Assembly (NCBI GenBank): GCA_013400115.1
Contig: VXBP01000359.1
Coordinates: 558,001 to 622,000, forward strand
Source of the DNA: Rhinopomastus cyanomelas
Taxonomy: Eukaryota; Chordata; Aves; Bucerotiformes; Rhinopomastidae
Direction: 5' to 3'
Length of the DNA stretch: 64,000 bases
The position numbers were made by a program, and so were the translations under genes. Positions 38,174 to 50,965 of the stretch are shown in pieces (the stretch's first letter is position 1; each line of letters begins with the position of its first letter). The notes below the pieces were generated by a model that saw nothing but the letters and a program-made list of their open reading frames with translations, made no database searches and was not told where the DNA came from.

Positions 38174-39578
38174 TCCTGTCATTAATGTGACCCACAGAAG
38201 CTGTGCCTGGGCTAACCTAGTTCATCCTGCTGGTAGAGGATTAACATTGTTCTTTGCTCCCAGATGTTTAGAAAGGTCTAAGCTCAGAGTGGACTGTTGC
38301 AGTGAATGAGATCTGACCGGTTATAGCCCTGAATCTGGAACATGGTTGGATTAATCTGTGTCCCCAGTCCTGTGGTTGAGGTCCAACCAAATCAACAAGA
38401 TTAAACCAGGATGCTGTTCTCCATATCCAGAAATAGCAGTGCTCCTTGGAATGTGTTTCCTTTTTGTCTCTGCAGCCCTCCGTCGGATCTGTTAATGTCC
38501 AACATCCCCTTCTTGGTTCAAAAGGGCTGTGAAGGGGTTCAGGAAAGAGACTACTGCAAGATCCCGTTTCTGTGAATTTGGGCTTCACTTCTTTCACAGT
38601 AGTTTTGTTTGTTCAATGGTTTAGTTTTATTTTAAATATTTAGTGTGGAGAGTTGTGCAGCCCTACATACTGTCACATTGCTTCTGGGAACGGGGAGGAC
38701 AAGTAATAACTGCAGCTGCAGACCCGTTACTGTTAGCAGAAGAGGCGTGAATGGAAGCATCACTGCTGCTCCCAGTGCAAACAGCAGCTGAACCCACTGC
38801 TGGCTTTATGTCATGATGCTGCTCTCACTCCTGTGTGATGTGCTGTCTCTCCAGAGCTGCAGCAGTCAGAGCTGGTCCTGTGGGTGGTGGCCCATACCCC
38901 AGTAAGTCTTCATAGCAGGCAGCATTTCCATGGGTATTAATTTGGGGTGGAAGAACAGCAAATACCTCTCTTGGTGAGGTTACTGAAGTGTTCCTGGGCT
39001 CTGGAGAGGGGGTACTTTGTCTTGGTAAGAGTAGCTGCCACTGGGCAGTAGCGTGGATTTATGCTGGGTTGCAGTAGCCATGAGCTGGGGTTTTGTTCCC
39101 TGCTGTTGGGATTCCTGCTGCTCCTCAGGTCTTTTCTTCTGCTCTAGCTATGCAGTTTTCTGGGTTTTGACCTGCCTGCTTTCCAAACACTTCCTCTGTT
39201 TGAGCATACCGGGTGTTCCTCTCTGAGAACAGCTCAGCCTCTGTTCCAGGACGGGCACCAGTCCTACACCTGTCGACATAAATGTGTTTCTTAGCTCCCA
39301 TCTGTGGCTTTTTCACCCTGTTTATAGGTTTATCCCCTCAACACCCACATGGGGAAGTGTCCTCTGCAGTGTCCCTTCTTCTGCTGAAGAAAGTGAAGCG
39401 GAAGGATTAGTGTTGATGGGTTCTGAGGGAAAGTGGTCAGGGCAGTAGGGTGCAATGAGGGCTCAGAGTGTTTCTGCAGTAGGAAGGAGGCAGATGTTTA
39501 TGTGGTGTTGAGGCTTGACTGTAAGGACCTGCAGGGGAGGTAGATGTGAAAGTCCATCTCTCCAGTTAGAGTTCTCCT
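38174..39578. other. Unique noncoding DNA
   Basis: No gene or repeat is recognised. GC content is slightly higher than in the flanks, without a CpG island. Confidence 0.5.
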
Positions 39579-39643
39579 TGCCTGTGGCAGGGAGTTGGAT
39601 CTCCAAGGTCCCTTCCAACCTAAACCAGTCTGTGATTCTGTGA
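39579..39643 (+). mobile_element. CR1 LINE, ~65-base terminal stub
   Basis: Only the extreme 3' end is visible: tgcctgtggcagggagttgg, then tccaaggtcccttccaacc and tctgtgattctgtga. The 5' side of this copy may have decayed beyond recognition rather than never having been inserted. Confidence 0.82.
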
Positions 39644-41514
39644 AAGAGCTGTGCTCTCAGAATCACAAGTCTTTGCTCTCTACCTTAATAATTTCCTGCT
39701 GCTCACAAGAAAAAGGTTTCCACACCTGTGGCCTCCTTCTGCTGTGAGCATTGTTTCCCACCATCCCTGGGAGCAGTCAGGGTTGGGCTTCTGGTGCACT
39801 CCAGACAAAAAGGTTGGTCATGAGGGCTAAGACGTTGTTCCCTTGTAGGCAAGCTGAACCGGTCAGGTCTGCTGTTAGTGAAGGGGTTTATTCTCACTTG
39901 AATGTTATAGTTGTTCGATCCTCCTCTGGGCAGCCAAGGTACATTGGTTAATTCTGCAAGGGAAGATTGCTCTGGAACGCCAGACACTTACTGGAGCCTT
40001 AGCTGCTTCCTTCAAGTGAAGACCACGCAGCTTTAATTACAATATAAACCCAAAGTCTGATCTCTTTTACAACAGAAGTTTCTTTTTGAGCTAAACAATG
40101 ACAATGAGATTAATGAAGCTCTGTAGGAAGATTTTTGATGGCGATGAAATACTGTCATTGCAATTTCAGATGATTGATTTTCGTTGACTAGGTACCCATC
40201 AAAGTGTAGTCAGCAGTGCACAGGATAGGATCATAACACACAGAGAAAGGGGGCAGCTCATTAAATGAAGAGAATCACACTGCCAACCCATCACCCCCCC
40301 ACATTCCCACCCCATATTCTCAGTTACTTGAGCCCTCCCAGCACCTCACTTGGGTGCTGCTTGGTAAAGGGAATGGTCTGTGCACACACCAGACCGCAGC
40401 GAGAGTCAGTCCTTGGGATGCAAAATGAGGCGTGCAAAGAGTTCTCTTATTTATTTTGAAAAGTTTGGAACAAGCATAAATTACCCTGTGAATATTCTCT
40501 ACTTTGAGAAGAAGCTGTTTGGAATCATCGCAAGAGCAGCCTTCAAATTGGCTATTCCCAGAGCAGGGCTACTGGGCTAAATCATCTGTTACCAGTGGAG
40601 CTCTAAAAACAAGGCTATTGACCATGAGATGAATTTTCTTCACGAGCTTGATGTAGGAGTCAGTTTTGACATTGCTCTAAATGTTCTCTTCTCCAGGAAA
40701 AGCTCTATCGAGAGCAGACGTATAAAAGTTAAGCGGGAGATGTTAGATTGCATAAATGAGAACGAGACATCTGATTTACCTGGACTTCCACTGAGAGTTG
40801 AGCATCTCACGGTCCTGTCTTTGCAAAATCTTTAACCACCATCTCACTAGATGTGCTAGGAATATAGGAGCAGGACAATACATATCTGTCTGTCGGGTTT
40901 TCTTGATTTCAGTATCACAGACTCTGATGGTCTCGTGTCACTTATCCCCTCACTGTCACCTATCCCATGAGATAAATGTTTTTTATTACATTTGAGGATG
41001 TTTTGGTGACCTTGGAGAGATTTGTTGGAGGCAATCAAAACGTGTCCCTTTTGGCTGGAGGGAAATGTCATTCATAGCAGGGAGGCCGTTACGCGTTGAT
41101 AGACCCCAGTGGTCTGGAGGACCAACTCTGCGTCAGCCTTGGCTTTGGTTTGGCCAACTTCATTTTGGGCTCCTATTTTAGCAGTGCGGCTCGTACCAAA
41201 AGCAAGAGCTTGTGTCAACTCAGCATTACTGCTGGATGTTGGGGGCTGGGACCATTTATTACATAAATGAATTAGTGTGAATATTTATGCTTCATCAGTT
41301 ACTCACTGGTGTGGAACTTCGTATGGGAACTTCGTACTCGCTGATATTCTCAAGTTAAACTGCCAAAGTGTTTGTGACTGATATTCCCGTATTAAGTGTG
41401 GGCAGCTTTTAACACTTGACTTAACAAGTACCTTTAATTTCACCCAACATAAGTTATTGATCATAGTGCTTGTTGCCTGGAAGCTCCATTCCTGATTGTT
41501 AATTGAGCCATTGA

Positions 41515-41526
41515 TTTTTTTTTTTT
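41515..41526 (+). repeat. T homopolymer run
   Basis: Twelve consecutive T on the plus strand within unique DNA. No retrotransposon body precedes or follows it on either strand. Confidence 0.8.
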
Positions 41527-42170
41527 AACGTTATCATTAACAAAGGGGCGGACGCTGTGTTGTGAAGCTTAGAGCGGGGAGGAAAGCGGCGGAACTAACC
41601 AAAGAAAATATGGTTTTATTTTTAAACCTATCTCTTCTGAAATCAGTTCCAAATCTCCTTCTGACTTCAGTGAATGCAGTATTTCAACCAATGTGGATTT
41701 GATTTGGCAAAAGTCAAGTTAATAAGGAAGGCCTGTAGGTTTGAGGGGTGCCAGCTCAGACGAGACGTTGGCTACGAGTGCTCTGTCTTCCCCCGGTCAG
41801 CACGACGCTGAATCTAATCAACTGGCCTTGCTGAGAGGAAGCTTGACTGTGTAAGTTCAGGGTTGGCACCGCGTCCGTACAGCCACGTAGCTCCCTGTCC
41901 AGAGCTGGCCTGCAGCTCAGGCCCAACGAGCTCACCTCTGTCTGCAAAAGAACATTCGGGCTGTGCTGAGGCTAGTGGAGACACTCTGGTTTACACCAGC
42001 TGAACCAGCCCATGGCTTGGATTTCTGCTCACTGCTTTCCACAGTCACTGTAGAGTGTAGAGTGAAGCAAATGAACAGAAACAACTCGTGTGGGAAACTT
42101 CACCTGTGGCCATGAGGACTTAGTGATAGCGAGAATAAGCTTAAGGTGCTTATGATGCTGCTGCTGGGAT

Positions 42171-42185
42171 ATGTGTGTGTGTGTG
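42171..42185 (+). repeat. Short (TG)n microsatellite
   Basis: An atgtgtgtgtgtgtg run of about seven dinucleotide units. It is a candidate polymorphic simple repeat only. Confidence 0.8.
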
Positions 42186-45100
42186 ATGCTGTAGATAGGA
42201 CCTGGAGCTAAATTGCTTATTGCTTCTGGTGTACAGTGGTACAGAGTGTGCAAGGATCTGTTTAATTGCAGCTGCCTCATTATGAAGGAGCCATTGCTAC
42301 TGCCCATCTCAAGAAGCTACAGGATCAGGAGAAAGTCCACTAAAAGCGTTTTGCTTGTATGCTGTCACACACAGCTTTTATGGTTTTGAAAATAGGACAG
42401 AAACAGCGTTTCTGTCTCAAAGGCATATCATGGAATTAATTTTCCTCTTATCTTGGGGACATTGTTTTTAGGAGCTTGTACTGCAGCAGTCAGAGGAGAA
42501 ATGGGCTCTTCTGAGCAGTCTCCCAGACTTACATGGTGATTTTTAATTGGCACGACTTGCAGACAGAGTCTAGATAGTGTGAGAGGATTCATTATCGCTG
42601 TCCTTGTAGAATCATAGCTAAAAAATAAAAACACCTATAAAGGCTACTGCAGAGGTGCTCGTATTCATGAGTCCCCTGCAAAACACTATTGCGACTTGAC
42701 AACCAGGGTAAGAAAGTATTCATGAGTTTATGGGGTTTTGAAGGGTTTGAGTTCTTTGTAGTTCTCCAAGCAGCTTCCAGAAACTATTTTATGACAGTTT
42801 TAAAAGCCTTCAAAGACTTTTACTCCTGGGTATACCAGCGTTCTCAGGACAGCAGGAGTGTGGCGAGAGGTCTAAGCAGAGGTAGTAATGATTCAGGTGA
42901 CATCCTCTCTCCTCATTTCCTGACCTTGTGAGGCTGACAGTTTTAGTGAGCATGGAAACAATGCTGATTTCTGAAGACTGTCAAGTGCAAGCAGTTTTCT
43001 GCTGAGTTGTAGGAGGCTGGAGATCTATAAACCTTTTTAAGTGCTGAGAGGAACGAGAGGGCATTGTTTTCATTGCAGCTGCTCTTGGAGTCAGAAAGGG
43101 AATAGTAACTGTTGAGGGATGGACCTCTAGAACAAGGCCAAGTTTTATTTATTAACTAGTAAAATTTCTTGAAATGAGAGCAAGCAAGCAAAAATTTTTT
43201 TAGCTCTGCTGCTGTGAACAAATAAATAAGAATGCAGAAATTGTTATGATAACACAGCATGAAATTGTATCGCTAAGGCAACACGAGTCCTTCCATTTTG
43301 AAAAATCAACATGAACGTGAGTAGCCTGTCAAGACTGTCCAAAATTAAGACACTTGCTACTGGAAAGCAAGACCCCAAAAGTTTTGGAGAGAGCCGCATT
43401 CCGATGATTAGTGGTTGCAGTTTTTAAAAGGATTCGTCTGACTCTGCAGTGTTTCTTTGCTAGATCCTTGGTTCTCTTCCCAGCCCAAACTGCCAGATAT
43501 CTGAGACTTCAAGATGTATTTATTGACATTAAAAGTCAAATATTAAACTGATGGGATACCCAGTAGGCCCTGGATGGTCACCCTGGGAGTTTGGTGTTGT
43601 GCTAGTGTTTCAGGAGAGTGTGTCAAGCTAAATCTGCTGACCTCTGCTGAAGATCCAGTTACTTCATACCTGAGAGGAAGATGAGGGTGTGAAATTACCA
43701 CTTTGTGGTCTTTTGCTGCACAGGACTCACCTCTTGACCTTTAGGATGCTTGTCAGCACCTTTAGAAACACCAACTGGGAGAAAAGTGTGGCACTTCCAT
43801 GGAATTCAGCCTAAACCCTTTCTGAGACACCATGTGGCTACTCACCTCCATGAAACAGTGTTTGTGTGTCTGTCTGGGAGCATTTACAGTTGAGCAAAGA
43901 AGCACAGAATGTTTAGGGGAGCAAATTACAGAAGCAACACGTTTTGTTTCCAAATTACTGACATGAGGGGGCTCTATAGAAATTCCCTTGGGGTTTCTTA
44001 CGTGGAGGGAAGGCTTTGGGTACCCACTGAGTAATAACAATACAGCAGAAGAGAAGAAAGCTGCTGGTTCTCCTCCATCTCTTCCTGCTCCTGGTATGGG
44101 CAGTGGTAGGTCTGTAACTCCCAGGCTTAGCGAGCAGAAGGGGAAGTCTTGCTGAGATATGACAACAGTGTTGTAGGCTGTCACTTCCCAGCTAAGAGCT
44201 ACACCAGACTGCACCCAACTGCATAAGGTACGTCAGGTCTTTCAGAGGACAAGTCCTTCGTTAAGCTATTATGTTTAGGTAACTTACAGTAATCCCACAG
44301 GATACCTCCTTGATGTTATGTCATTCAGGAGTTTCCCAAGGGATCCAGATCCCAGGACCACTCTGCTTAGTTAAAGTCTATCCAAAGGCATGACAGGATT
44401 ATGCAGCAAAGGCTCCTTTAACGCTGCGTTGGGTTTTTCCCGGTGTTTTTCCTGTGCTGAACGTGTGTGAGCTTTGAGATCCTGGCTGCACAACTCACCC
44501 AGTCTGCAGCAGTCACAGCTGCTTTGTGCTCTCCTTCGTGGTGTTCTAAAATGATGAAAAAGTCATAACAAACCAGCTGCTCTCTAAACGAGTTTGTTTT
44601 CTGTGCATCTAACATTATGCATTGAGTCTGAGGTCCCGTGTTGAGCAAGCCAGTGGAAGACACTGGCACCTTGGTTCTTGCATCTGACCTGTCCAGCTAC
44701 AGGACTAAGTCCCAAGTGCTGTGTGTGTGAGCTGGATACGAGCAGCGAACAGAATTCCACCCCACCAGAGGGATTTGGCTTTAAGCTTCTCTGAACTCCT
44801 GTCTGTGGACGAAAGCTCTGGTGTTTGGAATTAATGATGTCTTGGGTTAGCTCGCACAGCTTGCAGCGCTCTAGGTACCACGGTTTGATGACTGTCACTG
44901 TTGGTTGGGTCAAGAATCGCTGCCACAGTCATAATCGTTGCGGTTCCTCGTTTTATCAGGCTGGTGCAAGAGGTAGTCATTTTTTCCAGGGGACAGAATT
45001 AATGGGTGAGTGCGCTGTGGGGATGGCACACGCTGCCTCCAGTTTAGTAGCTGAATTAGAATCTTTTTAAACCCTTGGCACCAAGAAATGTGATTTCCTG

Positions 45101-46033
45101 ATGCTTAGGGCTAATGTTGTGATAAGTGCTGTGAAATCTTGACTGATAGTGCTAAGAGTTAACAGAGACCAAAAAATAAAGCAACAGTAAATGGTCCTCG
45201 AGTGCTTGGCTGCACAGGAGTTGCACACACACATGTGTGTTTGGTTCTGAAAGGTGTGAGCACAGACACACACATTAATTACAGTTCAACCTGCACCTAA
45301 AAAGATCATCCAGTCTAATATTTTTCTCTCCATATTTCAGCATTGCTTCTGGTGGCCAGGCTTTAGGGGTGGGGGGAAGATTTACAGCCACTATGAGAGA
45401 AACTCTATCAAATAAATAATGGGGCCAAATTAGACACATTGATTAACTATCATTCACTGTCCTGTAATCTCTTAATGACTAAGGTCTAATTTAAGACAGA
45501 CTAGACTCAGGATTAAATTCTGAATTGTTAGTATTATTCCACATACTCATTAGGTTCTAGACGAGCTCAGGAGATATTAAAAAGACACCTGTGACTTAAG
45601 AGCAGCAATTACTGGGGAAAGTTGAAGGACTTACCCATATTAATGGCATTTTTCTTGTTCAGGTAGTCTAACAAATGGAAACCTTAAACTTCACAGATTG
45701 TTGGTGTGTTCGTGGTTTTCATCAGTCTGGTTACCGTCAGGAAATCGGTAGAGCACCTGGAAATACAGTAATGGCCTCAGCGTTGCATTTCCTTAATTGG
45801 GGTAGCAGAAAGCTAATTAGAGAGCTTTTGAGGCAAGTTCGAAGGGATAAGACTCTAGGACATAAAATGGTAGGAGAACAGGAGAGTGGGGTAGCAAAGC
45901 ACTGCTTGTTTTCATTGACCTGTGCATGAAGCTGTTTCTATTTGACTCGGAGCGTGGTGGGCATTATGTTTCCACTGACAGCGTCACTCAGAGGACTGAC
46001 TTGAGTGGTCCAGAAAAGCCTTCAGTATCTGTA

Positions 46034-46690
46034 CGATGACCTGTTGGAGAGTAGTTTAGGAGAAAGGGACCTGGGGGTCCTGGTGGCCAGCAGTATGACC
46101 ATGAGCTAGCGTATGCTTTTGTGGCCAAGAGGGCCAACAGCATCCTGGGGTGGTTAGCAGATCAAGAGAGGTTCTTCTTCCCCTCTACTCTGCCCTGGTG
46201 AGACCACATCTGGAGTATTGTGTCCAGTTGTGGGCTCCTCAGTTCAAGAGGGATGTGGAGCTGCTGGAGAGAGTCCAGCGTAGGTCAACGAGGATGATGG
46301 AGATGGAGCACCTCCCTTACGAGGAAAGGCTGAGGGAGCTGGGTCTCTTGAGCTTGGAGAAGAGGAGACTGAGGGGTGACCTTATTAATGTCTGTAAATC
46401 TGTGAAGGATGGGTGTCAGGAGGATGGAGCCAGGCTCTTGTCAGTGTCGTCTAGTGATAGGACAAGGGGCAATGGGTGTGAGCTGGAACATAGAAGGTTC
46501 CACATCAATATGAGAAGGAACTTCTTCACAGTGAGGGTGACGGAGCACTGGAACAGGCTGCCCAGGGTGGTTGTGAAGTCTCCTTCACTGGAGACGTTTA
46601 AGACCCATCTGGATGTGTTCCTGTGTGACTTGGTCTAGGTGATCCTGCTGTGTCGGGGGATTGGACAGGATGATCTTTCGAGGTCCCTTC
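46034..46690 (+). mobile_element. CR1 LINE with well-kept ORF2 C-terminus
   Basis: Plus-strand copy. It starts in the reverse transcriptase C-terminal part (gatgacctgttggagagtag at 46036). It then has an in-frame stop and small deletions around 46110-46150, followed by about 160 open codons (46150-46638). These carry LPLYSALVRPHLEYCVQLW, RDVELLERVQRR, LGLLSLEKRRLRGDLINV and TVRVTEHWNRLP, ending FLCDLV and a TAG that appears to be the family's own ORF2 stop. The 3' untranslated end follows (gtgatcctgctgtgtcgggg) but stops at ggtcccttc near 46690, without the usual terminal ATTCTATG-type repeats. Both ends are therefore missing and the copy is inactive. It is the youngest-looking coding remnant of the window. 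Confidence 0.92.
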
Positions 46691-49600
46691 TTTGATTTTC
46701 TCCAGCTTCCAGAATGCCTGTAATTATCAACCTCACGTGTTTGTGCTTTGGAGTCGCAATGAAACAAACCCACCATTTTTATTTTTGTGGTGTGAGGAAC
46801 ACACTGAATGCACTCCCAATATGCTGTATGTCTGTCTCTTGGTTGATAATCTCCTCCTAATCTGCTCCCCTGGGTGTCTGGTGCTTTATGCCCTCATGAG
46901 CATCTTTGACACGCAGGTAGCTGTGCAAGACTGAATGTACCATGATGTTACCCTCTGAAGCAGTTGACTCTGTAGTTGCTTACAAAGCACTTGCTGTCTC
47001 CAGTCTCTCCTCTCCTGCCATTTTTGAGCCAGTTTTGTGATGTTTTGCTTTCAGTGAAGAGGCCATTATTCCTGCAATCTATCATTATAAGGAGTGCTGC
47101 CTACTTGAGAGAACCTCTTGCAGCCTAACTGGAATCACTCGATGATTTGAATCATTAATATATTGCAAAATGACAATAAGAACTGAAGTGAAGGGGCAGG
47201 CAGACACAAAGTGCTGATGAAGATATATCTGCTCTGCTGTCAAAATTCCACTTACAAGGATAGGAGCCACCATTGGATTTCTTTTAGCTGCAAGGTGAAG
47301 CTTTAACACGCCTAAAGAGTATTGATTGTTAACCCTGGTGGTCTCAGTTTGGGGGCAGGCTTGAAGCCCCCGAGTCATTCCTCTAGGTGGTTGTTTCTGG
47401 GTTTTAGCCTGAGATCTTTTAAATCATTCTGCTGCTAATATGTTTGTCTTGCTTGAAGCTTTGTCATTATGATGACACTGAAAATCAGGACTTCTTTTTC
47501 TGGGTGTGCTCTCCTGTGGCACACGACTTTCTGATTCTGCTTCTTTTCCTACCAAAAAAAAAAGAGGGATTATTCTTGCTCTTAATTAGATTTCATAACA
47601 TCATGGTTTTTTTTTTTCAAGGATGCAAGCCTGGGAAGAGCAGTAGTTTATCTCCTCATCTGCAGCGGCAGCACTAATCTTGTACACATTGGCATGCACA
47701 CAGGGCAATAAAAAGTGACATGATGTAACATTTCAGTGAAGAATTGTAGGCACTGGAGCCAAATCCTGTCATTTAAGACTTTCTGTGAGAAGTGATTTAT
47801 TCTCAATTTGCCAGTGTGGGCTTTTTTGAGAGAAAGATAGTGTGAGTGTTGGGATTGTGCCTCCACTCTTTAAGCAATACTAGTAATTTTTGGGGTCTCT
47901 GCCTTCTGGTACCCAACCTGACATTGCAGAGGGGCTTGTTTCCTGGCACAGGTACACCCAGCTTGTTTAGAAAAAATCCACCTTGGGCAGAACACCCCAG
48001 GTCATTGCTTTTGACTCTGGTACCTTCTGTTCTGAAGATGTCAAGGTACAGTGATTCAGATACCATGCTCTGATCTCGCATGAGCACTTCCAAAAGTTAA
48101 CATTTGCTCCGTATTTACCGACTTTTAATTTTCAGGAATCTTCTTTTGTTCCTAGAAGAGGAGGTAGGACAGAGGCTGATGGACACATCACTTCACTTTT
48201 CACATTATTAGTCTTCTGATGGCACAGATCAATTGCCCAGAGCCATTTCTTCCTTTTATAGAGGCAAATATTTTATCTTATTAATGATAATGCTTTTTTG
48301 CCAACAGCAGGACGTTCTGTATTGTTCAGTTTAATAATCAGCATGAAACCTATTAACTGCATGAGCTATGGCATTGGAAATCTGGGGTAAAATCTTTGGC
48401 ACTTGCAAATCTGAACTAACTTGTTTGCAGTGCTGCAAACTCCCACGGTTAACATTCTGGCAATTACAAAGATACAGGCTCTTGAAGATAAGCCCTGTGC
48501 TGTGCCCCTGCCTTTCCCCCACAGCCACAATCCAGACGAAGCCTTTTTGGAAACGCTGCAAGCTTGGAAGACTTTCATTTCATTTCTTACGGCTGTGAAC
48601 ACCTGGGTACCTCCTGGTTCAGACCACGACTAGACCAACAGAGCATCCCTTCTCAAGCCTTGTGGCTTTTGGGGCAAGGAAACTGATCACCCAGCCAAGG
48701 ACTTCACCTCCTTTGTGCCTCAGTGTTACATTTTGCCTTCCTCCTCTGCCATTTTGCCTTTGGCTAGCAAAAATGTGGCGTGAAGCTGCTGTTACCACTG
48801 TACATATTTCTGCCTAGAATTCTCCTTTCCTCGCGTGTGCCCGTCTCACTGGCTCAATTTTGCTGATGAAGGTTTGGAACTTCCCTTTCACGAGAGGTCA
48901 GCGGAGCTTGCAATTTGTCACTTCAAGACATCAGTTCCTGTAGCAAACCTCTCATTACGTTTTCTTTGTGCATATCAGAGGTTGAGGTCAGATGGCCCCA
49001 GGTTGTCTTGCCTCTGAGGGGGGAAAGCTGGCGTTGGAGTATTTGATTGCTCCTTCAGAGCTGTGAATTTGAAGAAGTCAATCTTTTCTGGTGTGCACTC
49101 CCTCCAGGGTATATTTCCTCCTCTACACAATTTAACGGCGGTTGGCTGTTTTAATAGCTTTTGAATAAGTTTGTTCTTAAACGTCTTTCCCCCATTTCTC
49201 CTCCTCTGAATAACTCACAGGTTTACTGTGGTGCTTTCCGTGTCCTCTGCTCCCTCTGACCACCTTTTTTAGGTGTAGCAATAAGGAATTAGGGAATGCC
49301 ATTTGCACTTTCTGCTCCTGGTGCCACGAACAGAGTTGGTGCTTATCCTGGTGCCTAGGAGTCCCCTCATGACTTTCCTGTTAAGGTTCCAACTGCCAAG
49401 ACCCAACTCTTTATCTGTAACTACTTTGCCAACGTTGTTCTGGTGGGAAGATGATCTGAAATCACTCTGTGACAAGATTCCTTCACATCCTTCCCGTTCA
49501 CTTCTGCTTGCTGGACCCTGCTGCTTTAGATTTCTTTTCATAAACTATGCAGTGGACGTGAAGACTCTACAGCCATGTGGCCACTTCCCCATTCCCTGGC

Positions 49601-50729
49601 TTTCTCTGCAAACCTCAGAACACACCTTTTGGTGGAAAGCTCTGGTTGATACAATTCCTCATGGACTTCTCATTTCTTCGGCTGAAATGGGTAAGATTTC
49701 AGCAAGGGAAGGCACGCTGCTCTATTGCCTGGTATCCGAATTGGGTTTTTCTTCTCAGGGAAACCTGACCTTAGTGCTTAACGGAGAGCACCTCTGTGAA
49801 TGAGATTTCCTAAATGTCATTCACACGAGCAGCAGCATCACCTCAAAACACCAACTTGTGATACTTTATCCTTGTTTTAGCAGAAAGTAAGAAATAGGGC
49901 TCGGAGTTGTATGGCAACGCTGTGCTTATCTCCTGTTTTAAGGCTGGCATAGCTCATGTAGCACAGAGCCTCGTGTGCTCACAGCACAGTGGGATTTGCA
50001 GTTGGAGACACTTGCATCCCCTGAGGAAAACCAGGCAGTAGTGAAGGAGAACAGGATTACGGCTCAGCTACAAATCACTCCTGCAAATCCACAAAGAAAT
50101 TTGAGCTTCTGACTTTCATTGCTTGACATGGGATTAGGGCACTCAAATCCTTCTGGAAGAACGGGGTAGGGGAGCTGTTACGAAATAATTAGCAAATGTT
50201 TTGATCTGGAGGAAAACAGGACCTTGTCCTGCTATTCCTGTGCTTTCCAGTGTCCCTTGACCAGCAGCAGTTTCCTTCCCTGTAAGAACAGAGGCAGCGT
50301 TGCAGGTTAGTGGTTCTTCCTAAGCAACCTAATGGAGTTTGCTGTCTTTACAAGACGTGTCCTGCAGCGTGTGGGGTCTGTGTGCTTCCTTGCACACACT
50401 CTTAATGTAAGCAGCACTGCAGGAACATCACTGGCAGTGCAGAACAGAGGAGGAGATGAGCACAGGGCGATGCGGGGAGGCTGCCCTTAAGGGAGAGCAG
50501 AGTTACCTGTTATTTTGCTTGGGCTAGTGAGCTCTAAGGATGCTGAAAACTGGTGCAAATGCCCCTATGGCCAGAGAAGCAAAGGGATCATGGGGCTCTT
50601 GGGAGAGGCAAGCACTGCACCACTTGTGCTGGCGAGTGAGAGTTCAGACTGAGAGGTCAGGACCAGGTTCCGTCAGCCCGAGTGCCACCAGAGTAGCGTT
50701 TTTATCAGCCTTGTCATCCAGGTTAGGAG
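46691..50729. other. Unique noncoding DNA
   Basis: No gene or repeat recognised. An open frame of 166 codons at 49303-49803 is the longest outside repeats but has no recognisable domain, no homology I recall, and a length that chance can give. Confidence 0.5.
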
Positions 50730-50965
50730 GTTGGGAGCAGATACTGCCTCCACACACTCAAATATCTCCTTTCCAAAAAGTGCAGCTCCACAGCTTCCTC
50801 TTCTCATCCGATCTTTCTGAGAGGGGCTGTAGTCATCCATTGTGACTTCCAATCAGGCAAGTTATCCCCCCAAGTTTCTGTGATCCCTATGACAACACAA
50901 CTCTCAAAGCCAACGCAGGGCTTCAGTTCCTCCTGTTTGTGCACTGGTTTACATTGGCGTGAGGT
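50730..50965 (-). mobile_element. Decayed CR1-like endonuclease remnant
   Basis: On the minus strand the segment reads HKQEELKPCVGFESC then VVIGITETWGDNLPDW (about 50850-50945). After a frameshift near 50845 it reads VTMDDYSPSQKDRMRRGSCG and a decayed continuation to about 50735. This follows the CR1 ORF2 endonuclease blocks (NKQEELE…, GITETWWDxSxDW, V.MDGY.LFRKDRxGRRGGG) in the right order and spacing. The catalytic glutamate of TETW is kept. No reverse transcriptase or 3' end lies nearby, so it is an orphan 5' fragment, older than the other copies. The upstream border beyond 50965 is unclear. Confidence 0.7.

Larger units (their letters stand above)
39644..46033. other. Unique noncoding DNA
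   Basis: About 6.4 kb with no gene or confident repeat copy beyond simple sequence (a T run at 41515-41526 and a TG run at 42171-42185). An open frame of about 150 codons on the minus strand near 43762-44214 shows no known domain. Confidence 0.5.

Noticed and set aside
43762..44214. 150-codon open frame on the minus strand
   Set aside because: No recognisable protein and chance-compatible length.
45224..45275. CACACACA/TGTGTG patch that could form a hairpin
   Set aside because: Explained by short simple repeats; no larger structure seen.
45296..45325. aaaagatcatccagtctaat, resembling an inverted CR1 3' end
   Set aside because: Only about 20 bases match, with no flanking CR1 sequence on either side.
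49303..49803. 166-codon open frame on the plus strand
   Set aside because: No recognisable domain, and a length compatible with chance in 64 kb read in six frames; no splice or promoter context.
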